64,000 nucleotides of DNA. Source: Bacteroidales bacterium UBA4893. GTDB taxonomy: Bacteria > Bacteroidota > Bacteroidia > Bacteroidales > P3. Under the pieces are notes generated by a model. It searched no databases, had not been told where the DNA came from, and saw only the letters and a list, made by a program, of their open reading frames with translations. Every line of letters begins with the position of its first letter. Positions within the stretch are counted from its first letter, which is position 1. The position numbers and the translations under genes were made by a program. Of the stretch, positions 1-10,800 are shown in pieces. The stretch is taken from positions 109,082 through 173,081 of the forward strand of contig DHCV01000019.1 of the NCBI GenBank assembly GCA_002399025.1. Reading direction: 5' to 3'.

Positions 1-3000
1 ATTTTCAAAACTCTTCCTTCCATCCCTAAGTATATCCTCAGAAATATCTCCCATATTAAAATATAACTTACCTCCTCTTGCATTTTCATTACCAATGAAA
101 GGGTCCATTAACCAAAATTCAATATACTCAATATTTGCAGCTTCAAAGTCGGTTGCGTCAATCTTTCGCATTATCCCTCCCCAACGAGTTTCAGGATTTT
201 TTAAACTTCCATCAGGATTTAAACCAGCAGAATAAACACTTGTTGTATCATAATTATATGGTCCTCTTTCAGAAGGGTAGAAGGCAAGATTAAATTCTCT
301 AATATTTGTTGGTTGACCTGAAGCTATTTCTTTGTTAGGATGAACCTCTCTTTCCAAAATCTGTCTTGCATAAGGTTGGGAGCGGTCTTCTTTATTTATA
401 TTTGAAGGAGCATCATTACCATAAAAAATATCATCAACGCTATACCAAGCAACCTTTGCCCTATTGAAACCATATTCCCATCCTAAATTTGGATTTGTTT
501 CTGGGAAAAGAGAATTAACAGAAGAAAAGTCTTGAGGAGCACTTGCCAAATGCCATGCTCCAATTGCTCTTAAATCAATGGAAGTTTTTGCTGCCTCGAA
601 GTCATCTATGTAGGCTGTTCCCGAATTACCTATCACATTTGGATTTCCTGGAATAAAATGAGCAAATTCTCCTGTAAGTGAAAGATTGGAAGGTGCTTTT
701 GTGGAATAGAAAGGAAGTAGGTCAACGAGTTTTGTGATAAAGTTAACCTCTTTTTTATAATTGAAATCAAATCCCCAAAGAGTATTACTCATAGGTTCTT
801 CGCCATAGTTAACTTTAGTTGTGATTGGTTTCTCATGAAGATTCAAAAGTGTTGCCCCAAGATTTATATCCTTACTTAATTCATAACTTGCTCTTAAGCC
901 CATCATTCTCTTAGTTGTCATGCTAAATAGCTGATGCGATTCTGTGGAAACAGTTATTGGAGTTCCGGAGCTAAGGTATCCTTGATTAATAATTTTAACT
1001 CTTCCCATTGCATAATCCACAGTATAATCCACACCTTCTATTAGGGTCATACCTCCAGCCATAACTCTAACCGAACCTTGAGGAATATTCATCCCATTTA
1101 GAGCTATTTCTGAACCTGATTCCGATTTATATCTTCCTTCCAAATAATACTTATTCTTATCTGGATACTGCTGAGCTTGTGAAATTGTTAAGGTATATAA
1201 AGAGTCAAAACAATACTTATTTGCAATATCATTATCACCCAATAGGTTCCTTAAATCTTTTCCGAAAGGTTCAACATAAGGAAAAACAATTATTCCTCTA
1301 TCCGATACAATTGTTCCACCATTCAATATGGCATTGTCCATAAAATCAAAAACACCATCTGGATATGGGTTTTGTTGATTGTCCATCCTGTCTAAGCCAA
1401 AAAGCTGTATTAATGGCACACCTTTTTTCTCTCCCTCATTAAAATATCCCATTGGAATTCCTTGCTCATCTCCTTGATAGAGAATGTTTAGTCGGAAATC
1501 TTCTCTTTGAATTTGAAATGCTTGAAGAGAATAAATGTTTTTCATCATCAATTTCCACATTGGGTTTCTAACATTGAGAGTGGAACTCTTCAAAAGTTTT
1601 ACAACCAAAGTATTTGGGTCATTTATCCCTTCATCAGAAAATTCTCCAACCTGATATATTGTTGTGTCTCCAATTATTTGATAGCGAAATGCAACAGCTA
1701 AAACCTGATCATTGCTAAGAGGTTGATTTAATGAAATAAATCCTAAACGTGTGTTTAATGAGTATTCTGAAGGATTAAGCTTTCTTGCACTTTCAATCTT
1801 CTCATAGTTTTGTCCTGCAACAAAGCCCATACCTTGAAGCATTGAGCTTATATTATTTATACTCCTAATATTATTAACATTAACGACCGAAAGCAAATTA
1901 TTGGATTTGTTCCCATCAGGATAAACCATACCTGCTGGATTTTCAATAAAAGGATTTTGTCCATAAGGATTCCTTTCCCCAAGGTCAGAAAAAGCAACCA
2001 AATTTCTATTTTCATATACTGCTGCACCAACGTTTGTTCTCCAAACCTCAATCTTAATTATGTTAATATTGGAATTAATTAGTGGGAGAGAGGACATGGC
2101 TGTATTATAGTTATCGTAGAAGTATTGAGCAAGGAAATAGTGTTTATTTGCCTCATATTCGTCAGCTTTTATATTAAAATCTCTTAGTTGAGCTCCTCCT
2201 TGCACCGTAATATTGCTTGATTCTGATTTTTGTTCAGAGAAAACAGCATCCAAGAAAAGTTTACCAAACTTAAGTTTTGTTTTTGCACCAAAAAGTGTTT
2301 GTGAGCCTTGAATGAGTGTGGTAGGAAGTGGAAAGGAAATATTCCCTGCCTCAATGGACTGAATAATATTATCTTCCTTGCCTTCATACTTTAGTTTTAA
2401 TTCATTCTCAAATGAAAAAGTTGCTCCTGTATTATAATTTAATCCAAAGGAAATTGCTTCTCCAATTTTTGCATTAACATTAAGCTGTATGTTCTCCTCA
2501 AAATCAAAACGAGTTGTGCTTCTTTGATTTTCTTGAATTGATAAGTCCTCACGATTATTGTTTACAATTGCAAATCGTAGTTCCGCACTACCAACAGGAC
2601 GAATGTCAATGGTCTGTCCACCAAATATTGTTTCAAAAAGTTCTGAATTTATTCTGAGTTGAGGTATTAGATTATCCAAAATACCCTCATTTGAAGTTGT
2701 GATTTTTGATGAAGCTGAACGATTTTTCCAATAATCGTTTATCATCTGATCCATATCGTAGTTTTGGTAGTCGGCAAACGATAAGACCTTTCGTTCAATG
2801 ATTAAATCCCCAATACGTTTGATAAGAATATACTCGTTGTTTTTCTCATCATATTGTATTTCTGTTGTAATGTTTGAAGGATTTTGAAGATGTAAGGGGC
2901 TTGTTCCATCGCTCCCATAGCGTGTGCTGTCAGGACTAATTAAAAGTAAGGGAGATGCGTTTGCATAACCCAAAGAGGTAAAAAATATTGAAATTAAAAT

Positions 3001-3045
3001 AACAAAAAGACAAGATAGTCTTAAGCTACTATTTTTTATATTCAT
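1..3045 (-). CDS. sprA: Cell-surface protein SprA, outer-membrane translocon of the type IX secretion system (3' end outside window)
   Basis: I translated this frame from the ATG complement at 3043-3045; it stays open for 1,015 codons to the window edge, so the C-terminal half is missing. The N-terminus is a signal peptide (MNIKNSSLRLSCLFVILISI, then an apolar stretch). Recognisable SprA stretches include LNYNTGATFSFENELKLKYEG, GNISFPLPTTLIQGSQTLFG, and the later TAYIDDFEAAKTSIDLR. In the family, SprA is a very large beta-barrel of the outer membrane that forms the T9SS export channel and is needed for gliding where gliding exists. It lies 12 bp downstream of ruvA, an adjacency I recall from other Bacteroidota. 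The giant T9SS-type cargo 1.8 kb away fits a cell that uses this system. Identification is by sequence recognition, not search. Confidence 0.9.
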   Translation of the reverse strand, partial: MNIKNSSLRLSCLFVILISIFFTSLGYANASPLLLISPDSTRYGSDGTSPLHLQNPSNITTEIQYDEKNNEYILIKRIGDLIIERKVLSFADYQNYDMDQMINDYWKNRSASSKITTSNEGILDNLIPQLRINSELFETIFGGQTIDIRPVGSAELRFAIVNNNREDLSIQENQRSTTRFDFEENIQLNVNAKIGEAISFGLNYNTGATFSFENELKLKYEGKEDNIIQSIEAGNISFPLPTTLIQGSQTLFGAKTKLKFGKLFLDAVFSEQKSESSNITVQGGAQLRDFNIKADEYEANKHYFLAQYFYDNYNTAMSSLPLINSNINIIKIEVWRTNVGAAVYENRNLVAFSDLGERNPYGQNPFIENPAGMVYPDGNKSNNLLSVVNVNNIRSINNISSMLQGMGFVAGQNYEKIESARKLNPSEYSLNTRLGFISLNQPLSNDQVLAVAFRYQIIGDTTIYQVGEFSDEGINDPNTLVVKLLKSSTLNVRNPMWKLMMKNIYSLQAFQIQREDFRLNILYQGDEQGIPMGYFNEGEKKGVPLIQLFGLDRMDNQQNPYPDGVFDFMDNAILNGGTIVSDRGIIVFPYVEPFGKDLRNLLGDNDIANKYCFDSLYTLTISQAQQYPDKNKYYLEGRYKSESGSEIALNGMNIPQGSVRVMAGGMTLIEGVDYTVDYAMGRVKIINQGYLSSGTPITVSTESHQLFSMTTKRMMGLRASYELSKDINLGATLLNLHEKPITTKVNYGEEPMSNTLWGFDFNYKKEVNFITKLVDLLPFYSTKAPSNLSLTGEFAHFIPGNPNVIGNSGTAYIDDFEAAKTSIDLRAIGAWHLASAPQDFSSVNSLFPETNPNLGWEYGFNRAKVAWYSVDDIFYGNDAPSNINKEDRSQPYARQILEREVHPNKEIASGQPTNIREFNLAFYPSERGPYNYDTTSVYSAGLNPDGSLKNPETRWGGIMRKIDATDFEAANIEYIEFWLMDPFIGNENARGGKLYFNMGDISEDILRDGRKSFEN

Positions 3046-3057
3046 CAAGAAATCTTA

Positions 3058-3639
3058 CTATAATACTTTTAATGCTTGTTTAATAAGTAGTTCCACACTT
3101 GCATCGGGATTACTCTGAACGATCTTATCTAATGCTCTTTCAACTATCAACTTACTAAAGCCCAATGTTTGTAAAGCTAATAACGCCTCTTCTCTGTTTT
3201 TATTGTTTATTATACTTGTATTTGAAATTTCAATATCCAATTTTGACAATGAATCCTTTAGCTCCAAAATAAGTCTTTGAGCAGTTTTAGCACCAATTCC
3301 CTTAACCTGCCTTAGTGAATTAATATCTTCTTTCACAATTGCACTATGCAACTCGCCTGTATTCATTGAAGAAAGCATCATTCGTGCAGTATTGACCCCA
3401 ACCCCATTAACAGAAATCAAGTAACGAAACAATTCTCTTTCCTTAGCTGAGAAAAATCCAAATAGTTGATGTGCATCATCCCTAACAACAAAATGAATCA
3501 ATATTCTGCCACTATCCATTGATTTGATTTCAGAATAAGTAGTTAGACTGATTTCAACCAAATAGCCAATCCCCATAGCATTTACAACCAAAGTAGAGGG
3601 TGTCTTTTGTTCAAACTTTCCTTCAATAAACTCGTACAT
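3058..3639 (-). CDS. ruvA: Holliday junction branch migration protein RuvA
   Basis: RuvA binds four-way junctions as a tetramer and loads the RuvB motor during recombination repair. The product is 193 residues from the start I prefer, MYEFIEGKF at 3639, which matches the usual RuvA N-terminus; the upstream in-frame ATG at 3660 adds seven atypical residues. A TAATTTTG box on the minus strand (3665-3658) would place transcription start just upstream of 3639 and downstream of 3660, which also favours 3639. Visible parts are the N-terminal OB fold, two helix-hairpin-helix motifs (LISVNGVGVNTARMML and LRQVKGIGAKTAQRLILELK) and the C-terminal RuvB-binding domain with ALLALQTLGFS. It sits directly before sprA and is probably co-transcribed with it. 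Confidence 0.95.
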   Translation of the reverse strand: MYEFIEGKFEQKTPSTLVVNAMGIGYLVEISLTTYSEIKSMDSGRILIHFVVRDDAHQLFGFFSAKERELFRYLISVNGVGVNTARMMLSSMNTGELHSAIVKEDINSLRQVKGIGAKTAQRLILELKDSLSKLDIEISNTSIINNKNREEALLALQTLGFSKLIVERALDKIVQSNPDASVELLIKQALKVL

Positions 3640-3657
3640 AGCAATTAAATTAAAAAA

Positions 3658-3665
3658 CAAAATTA
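3658..3665 (-). promoter_or_regulatory. Putative -7 promoter element for ruvA-sprA
   Basis: On the minus strand this reads TAATTTTG, matching the Bacteroidota -7 consensus TAnnTTTG. It ends 18 bp before the ruvA start at 3639. I see no TTTG at the ideal -33 spacing, so support is moderate. Confidence 0.35.
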
Positions 3666-3789
3666 CTTATAATTTTTTTATCGCAGATAGAAATGTGCAA
3701 AAGAATTAAGTAATCATTAAGTAAACGTCTAATTTAATGGAAATCTTGTATTGAATGATAAAAATTAGACTTTAAAATTCTAAAACCTT

Positions 3790-3882
3790 GTTTCAATAAA
3801 TTAGAATCAAGTTTTAATTTACTAACTCTTCGTTTTAATTTATTAACTCTTCGTTTTAATTTACTAACTCTTCGTTTTAATA
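3790..3882. repeat. 21-bp tandem repeats in the ruvA-panB intergenic gap
   Basis: The 322-bp gap between ruvA and panB holds tandem units of 21 bp with the pattern gttttaatttactaactcttc. Three near-identical copies run 3811-3831, 3832-3852 (one change) and 3853-3873. A degenerate copy precedes them at 3790-3810, and a partial one follows at 3874. The same unit recurs at 17361-17485, 13.5 kb away, also between genes. Twenty-one bases is two helical turns, so each unit presents the same DNA face. Read on the minus strand the repeats give a lysine-arginine heptad, but the changes between copies are not synonymous, so I treat them as non-coding. Confidence 0.85.
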
Positions 3883-3947
3883 TTGCGATAAAAAAATAAG
3901 AAATTGCGAATTTTCCACTTTTATGGACCAAATGAGAATATTATTCC

Positions 3948-3955
3948 TATTTTTG
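3948..3955 (+). promoter_or_regulatory. Putative -7 promoter element for panB
   Basis: TATTTTTG matches the Bacteroidota -7 consensus TAnnTTTG exactly and lies 27 bp before the panB ATG, leaving an ordinary leader. A weak TTTT-type -33 element lies near 3919-3922. Confidence 0.5.
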
Positions 3956-3982
3956 CCAAATAATTTAAAACATTGAAAAATT

Positions 3983-4804
3983 ATGTCAACTGCAAATAAA
4001 TCAGATGTAAAAAAAGTAACGGTTCATGTTTTGCAATCCATGAAACTAAAAGGAGAAAAAATATCAATGCTTACCGCATACGACTATACAATGGCACGAT
4101 TGGTTGATGCCGCCAACATAGACATTATTCTTGTTGGGGATTCGGCAGCTAATGTTATGGCAGGTTACGAAACAACGCTTCCAATAACCTTAGATAATAT
4201 GATATATCATGCAGCCTCAGTTGTAAGAGCTTCAGATAGGGCTTTAGTTGTTGTCGATTTGCCTTTTGGAACATATCAGGGTAATTCAAAGGAAGCTCTT
4301 TGTTCGGCAGTAAGGATAATGAAAGAAACTGAAGCCAATGCTGTGAAGATTGAAGGAGGAAAGGAGATTTTGGAGTCAGTAAATAGGATTCTATCGGCAG
4401 GAATACCCGTTATGGGACATTTGGGATTAACTCCACAATCAATAAATAAGTTTGGAACCTATGTCGTACGTGCAACATCGGAACAAGAAGCAAACAAACT
4501 AATTGAAGACGCACACGCATTGCAAGATGCAGGTTGTTTTGCAATTGTTCTTGAAAAGATACCAGCTGAGCTTGCTGAAAGGGTGGCAAAAGAACTTCGC
4601 ATCCCTATAATTGGTATTGGTGCAGGTGGTGGAGTTGATGGTCAAGTGTTGGTAATTCATGATATGTTGGGAATGACTCAAGAGTTTTCTCCTCGTTTTC
4701 TTCGTCGCTATCATCATTTGGGAGAAGAGATAACCAATTCTGTAAAACAATACGTAGCAGACGTAAAAAGCCGAGACTTCCCTAATGAGAAAGAACAATA
4801 CTAA
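3983..4804 (+). CDS. panB: 3-methyl-2-oxobutanoate hydroxymethyltransferase (ketopantoate hydroxymethyltransferase)
   Basis: PanB transfers a hydroxymethyl group from 5,10-methylenetetrahydrofolate to 3-methyl-2-oxobutanoate, giving ketopantoate, the first committed step to pantothenate and coenzyme A; it is cytosolic. The 273 residues match the family's usual 260-280. Expected residues are present: metal ligands in ILVGDSAANVMAG (Asp53) and VVVDLPFGTYQG (Asp92), the AVKIEGG segment (Lys122, Glu124), the catalytic Glu191 in IVLEKIPAE, and the glycine-rich IGIGAGGGVDGQVLV near residues 210-224. It is a single-gene unit with its own promoter and the terminator at 4832. No panC or panD is nearby. 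Confidence 0.96.
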   Translation: MSTANKSDVKKVTVHVLQSMKLKGEKISMLTAYDYTMARLVDAANIDIILVGDSAANVMAGYETTLPITLDNMIYHAASVVRASDRALVVVDLPFGTYQGNSKEALCSAVRIMKETEANAVKIEGGKEILESVNRILSAGIPVMGHLGLTPQSINKFGTYVVRATSEQEANKLIEDAHALQDAGCFAIVLEKIPAELAERVAKELRIPIIGIGAGGGVDGQVLVIHDMLGMTQEFSPRFLRRYHHLGEEITNSVKQYVADVKSRDFPNEKEQY

Positions 4805-4831
4805 TTTCATTAACTAATTTTCAAATTAAAA

Positions 4832-4863
4832 AAAGAGACGAAGCCATTTGACTTCGTCTCTTT
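4832..4863. terminator. Bidirectional intrinsic terminator between panB and the giant surface-protein gene
   Basis: A perfect 12-bp stem (4832-4843 with 4852-4863, AAAGAGACGAAG against its complement) closes an 8-base loop. The stem ends in A and T runs, so it can stop transcription from both convergent genes. Confidence 0.9.
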
Positions 4864-4889
4864 ATGTTTAGAGTGAATGACAGTTTGTT

Positions 4890-7800
4890 TTACCTTGTTA
4901 CTATCATCTTCTTAGTTATTTTCTTTCCTTCGAATTCCATTGCGTAATAGTAAATTCCTTGTGGAAGGTCGAGATTATCAAGTAGGATTTCATGCTTACC
5001 TTCTGGGTAGAATTTATTTTCGCTTATGATTAACTGCCCCATATTATTAATTACCATAAATCTTGTCTTGCCAGCTCGTGGAAGAGTGAATTCAATAGTA
5101 GTTGAATTATTTAATGGGTTAGGAACGTTTTGGCTAAGTGAAAATTCGCTCACCTCTGGTTCATCGTCCAATCCAATCACATCAACAACCCTATAAATCA
5201 TTGTTGTATCGTTAGAACGATTTGCATCATATTGATAGTCAACCCAAGCAACGATATTATAACTACCATCATCAATTCTTGGAATCCTTTGATTAAATGT
5301 CATATAGTAAATTTGATTTTGATTAGGCTCACCAAATGTCCAGTCGAATGATTCAACAACCGGATTTAACCAATCACCATTTATTACATATCCTGCATTT
5401 ACCATCATCGGTACTCCAAGTGTTCCGATGTTTCTTGCCCTTAACTGAACAAGAGACATTGGGTCTGATGTGTTTTCAATATGAATTGTATCTGCTTTAG
5501 CATCCCTAACTCCTACAAAAAGAGTACAGGTAGAGTCATTGTCTCTATTATTGTCATTAGGAATTTTCACATATCCACAAATACCATAGTAAGGTGCATT
5601 CGCTCGAGGGAGTGTTTGTGCAAAATAGTGGTGTCCTAATTGACCAGAAACTAATGAAGCATTGTTGCGGAAAACTTCTTCGTGAGCATTTGCTCTATCA
5701 CCATTATAGTAGTAACCAACTATGATACTGTCAATCCCGACAGAGCTATTATTAGAGAAGGTTAATTGTACTCCAATGTTGTCAGAAGGATAATCATCAA
5801 TTGTAATATGTCTTGCTTCCAAGTCTTGAGTAGTAACTGCTCCCAAAACTCTTCTGTAAATAGTATCATTAAATCTATAATAGTCTCCATCAAGTGCAGT
5901 CCATACTTTCAGATTTGTTGTTCCATAAGAAGAGTGGAATGGTGTTCTGAATGTATACCTGTACTCTTCATTATTAAATAATGGTGGGCTAAAGTTAATT
6001 ACTTCAATAACTGGATCATGTCCTGGAAGTTTATAAGCAACAGGTAGATATCCAATAGTATCAATTCCTAAATTCTGAACTTGAATAACTACACTAATAT
6101 CATTATTAGCTACAATTTGTTCTGTTGGTTCAATAATGTCTACTAATTTAGCATCCCTTTGAAGAGGTCCAATGAATTTGCTTTCACATAATGAGTCATT
6201 ATCAAAATACAAGTCAGTAGGGTTAAGTCTTGTGAAAGCACAAATATTGAATGGGTCTGTTAAACTGTCAAACACAACCCTACCTCCAGAGAAAGTATAT
6301 TCTGCTGTTTCTGTAGGATTGATACCAACAGTATCGAAAACATTTTCACATCTTGGAATGAACATTCCTTGTGCAGTATAACAAACAGTATATCTATGTA
6401 GTACTTCAGATCCATAATTTCTAACCCTAACCTTAGGATAGAAAGTAGAGCCGTAAGTTGGTATAGGGTTTGGAGTAAGATCAATTTTAACAACACCAGC
6501 ATCTTGAGGTCTTAATGCTCTCTTAATTTCAAAGTTATCAATTGCTACTCCATCATTTACTGATGTTCCTGAACGGAACACGAAACGGAATTGTACATAG
6601 TTGCCTAAGTAACGAGAAATACTTTGAAGTGAGAATAAGTGTTCAGTCCAGATAGAATTCCCTTGGAATCTATTAGAGTCGTTATTATACCAGTTTCTAG
6701 CTCCAGGGTCATTAAGAACTCCTAAACGAGTCCACTCAGTAAGACCATGTTTAGTGAAATCTACATATACATATGTATTTGTGTTCATTGCCCTACGCAT
6801 CATAAAGGTTAAGGTGTCAGGTTTAATTAGACCAATATCGAAGATAGGTGAGTATAGAATACTTTCATTTCCTGCAGGATACTTTCCAGAAAGTCTGGTC
6901 TTCCAGCAATTAGGAGTTGAGAAAGGTCCATTGATTGTTGTGTTTGTAGGATCAGGAGTTCCAAATTCCCAACAATTATCTGGTAATAAAGGATTACTGT
7001 TAGGAGCATAGAAATCATCGTAGCCTTCATCATCAAATGAGGTTGCATAAGGAACAGTATAGGTTTTAATTATATATGTATTTCTTCTAATTGTATCATT
7101 TTGATGATAAGTATCATTTTCTGCATCAACCCATGCAACAAACTGAGTTAGTCCTGTAGGAATTAATGCATTAGATCTTAGAGTTACTTCAACTCTGTCA
7201 GCAGGAGCCAATGATCCATTCCAATTCAATACATCTGGAGTTCCATTCATGGTCCAATTAATAGTAGCACTATTAAGAGTAGTTGTGCCTGTATTTCTTA
7301 AAACAAGTCTAATGTCGTTGGTTTGTTGATTTAAGAATTCTAATGGTTGAGTAAACTTAACTAATTCCGCATTAACAGGAGTAGTACTTCTTATTAATAC
7401 TTTATAGTCTTCTACCTCACCAACTATTGGTTGTTCATTAGCTTCAAAAGGAGTACTTCCTCTTCCTTGCCATAACATAACCCTCATTCTTGTATGACCA
7501 GTAATTGTATTCGCAGGAACGTTTATTCTTCCTTTTGCAATAAAGTTAGAAGCAATAGTATCATTGAAAACCCTTTCGTTAGTTTCAAAAATACCATTTC
7601 TATCCCAGTCAATAAATACTGCAACCCAACCTCCAATTGCACCTTCAGTTTCAAGATTTGAAGGTTTTGCTGCATGAATATAAATTGAGTCGTAAATTCC
7701 CTTAAATAATGTTACTGGTGCAATACTGTTAGTAAAGTCTGTATAAGAAATACCGGAATTATTTGAAGCATTATCCATATTACCCATTTGAACCCTTGTA

Positions 7801-10800
7801 ATATCTAATGAATTAGCATTAGTAGCAGCTGAGTTAGGGTAAATAGTATTTCCATTTTTAGCTTTTACTAACCAAATTGATGAAGTATCATTTATTGGAA
7901 TTAAATCATTTGGTACATCAACCCATGCACGAACTCTATAATTGGTTATTGCACTAAAGTCAGCTAATGAATCGAACTTGTAAACATAATGTTCATCTGG
8001 AGCAACTGCATGAGTGCAACGCTCAGTTACATTTATTATTGGAGAGTTAGGTGGAGAAGTTTTTTGAATACTATATGTAATATCAAAGTTTTGCATTGGC
8101 ATTGTTCCATAGTTAGACACTTTTACTTTGATTGTATCAGCTGCTGTCATATACACCCATCCTTCTTGAGGTGGCTCAACAGGTCCTTGACCAAAGAGTC
8201 CAATTGCAGCTCCATCTATTTCAGATCTATCAAGAATAGAAACTCTTACAGGTGTGAAGTGACTTTCACAAGGGAAGGCACCACTTAAATTTACTCTTAA
8301 ATAGAAAGTTGAATCAACAATGAGCTGAGAAGTTTTGTATTTAACTGATTGAGCGTAAGAAGAAGGTGAGTAGAATGGACTACCGGTTGAGTCAGCATAC
8401 CATTTTATTGGTAAATTGTTAATTTGTGTTGCCCATGGTTCTGCCCATGTTCCATAATGAATCATGGTGTCATGAGTAATTGGAGCTGGAGGAGAGACAC
8501 GTGAATTTATTTGAATATATGCTGAAGTATCATTAACCTGAACATTATCTTTATTCAATGAAACAATAGTTCTTAGTCTCCATGTTGTATCATTAAGTCC
8601 TAACGGATAGAAATTAGCCAAAGTGTTAAATGTATAAACAAGTTGTTGTGAATTATGAATTGCATCCCAATCAGTTACTCCATCATTATAAGGTGTTGCT
8701 GGAGAAACCAACAAAAGCTCTCTAGCATAAATATCTGGTCTTCCATCAACTTCATAACTTAACCATAAAGAATCATTTACTCCAATACTTTTTACCCCAA
8801 CATTTTTAATTGTAATTTTCACAGGAGTTTCGAAAAGTTTACATCTTTCTGTTATTGGGACTGTATTTACTGCTTGCATGTTGTAAGCAGGAATTATACA
8901 AACGTTAGAGTGAATAGTATCATTAATTTGGATTGTATCTCCATACACTGTTGTGTAAACACATAAATGTAGTTTGTTGTTAATATTTTTAAAATGTAAA
9001 GGTGGATACAAGAACTCAGTTAGGGTAAAGTCTCTTGAAACTAATGATGAGATGTTCTCAACAAAAGTTTCAGAAATGCTTTGAATTATATCTGTTGTGT
9101 CTGCATTAAATTTAAGTAATACTGTTATTCTAACGCTATCTACTCCATATAACCCAAAATTCTTAACTCTTGCTGTAACTGCCATTGGTTCATTTTCAAG
9201 GAAGCAAGTAACAGAATCTGGAGCAATTATTGCAGTTGGTCCAAAGTCAATATTTGAAAACTGGAATTCGTAAGCACCAATTGTTGGACGAGGAGACATA
9301 GGTCTAAAGTTACCTAAAATATCTTCAATGAATCCATCAAGTGGTTCAGCTGCACGTACAATTTCAGACGGATAAATGATATTAAGCAGTGAATCGGAAG
9401 CAAATGGATTATATGCAGAAACTGACATATTATCTTGAGAGTTGGCATTTTGCAATAACGCAACTGTTGGTTTGTTTCCTAACCAATAGATTGGATTATT
9501 ACCAGTTGAAACGTAGTTATTATTGTTTGAAGACATTACTTGAGTTGCTGGATTGGTTACATAGTAAGCAAATCCTCTGCCTGAGTTGTCAAGGTTATTA
9601 TTTAGAACTTTTATTCTTGAACAATTCATGCCTATATTCAAACATTTTGAGTTAGCACTATTATTACTTGCCCTAACCTTAATGGTGTTATAATATAAGT
9701 TTGTATTTGTAACAGAATCTATGTTTAATCCAACATAAACTATAGCCGTATTAGTATAAGTTCCACTTAATGAAATGGAATTATTGGCAATGATTGCTGG
9801 AGAAAGAACAGACGCATCAACTCTCTTAACATCAATACCTGTTCTTGCAAGAGTTCCACCTTCTAAATAAATGTCGTTCTTAGTAATTTCTAAAATATTA
9901 GATACGTTTGAAACAGCAACTGCGAATGAAATATTAGCGTTTGCATATTCTCTAAACTTATTACTATTAATATATAATTCATTGAATCCTCTTACATCAA
10001 CCCCTCTAAATGCAAAGCTATTGAAGAAAGAGTTTGTAATAATTAATTTGCTTGATAATGAATCAGGAAGGTCAGAGGTTATGGATGTTGCTCCTCCATT
10101 CAACATTAAATTATTGAATAAAAGGTTACTATTTTGTCCTGAGATATTTATAAGCTTAGTTACTTCAGTATTTGGATTAGTAGTTGGAGATGAATTTATC
10201 ACTACTGAGCTAAAACTAATATCTGAAGAATTATTTGTAATATCCACAACTGAAGAGTAAGTGTTAGAGAAGTTATTTATAGTAAGGTTTTCAAATCTTA
10301 CATTAGAGGCTCCATCTAATTTTATTACATATTGATCAATATTAGTATCGGCGTCATAGGTTAATATAACAGAATTACTATCTGGTGCATCACCTCTAAA
10401 AGTGATTGTATTTCCATTTTCGGTTCCTGCAATTATTGGAATTGTAATTTGTTCGTTGTATCCACCAGTCTTTGGCATTATATCAAATACAACATTTCCA
10501 CAAATACCTGAACTGATTAATGCATTTACTGCATCATTAATTGTTGTATAATTACCACCTGTTCCAATTGTAAAGTGAGATGTTGTATTATCATTTCCAA
10601 TACAAGCTGAAAATTCAAAGCTAGTAGTATCGTTAGAGTAAATTGAATCACATGCAAGATTTGTCCATGCTTTAATTGTATTTATACCAGATATGAAAAC
10701 ATAGTTTCCAATATTAACTGTTAGTGAGTCTCTTGAAGCTAAACTACCTGTCCAAGTAAATGGCGTTTGTTCAACATTATTTATAGACCAATGTATTGGT

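Noticed and set aside
3734..3931. 65-codon minus-strand frame encoding Lys-Arg-Val heptads
   Set aside because: It is the translation of the 21-bp tandem repeats. Changes between units alter amino acids, there is no family likeness, and it overlaps the panB promoter zone.
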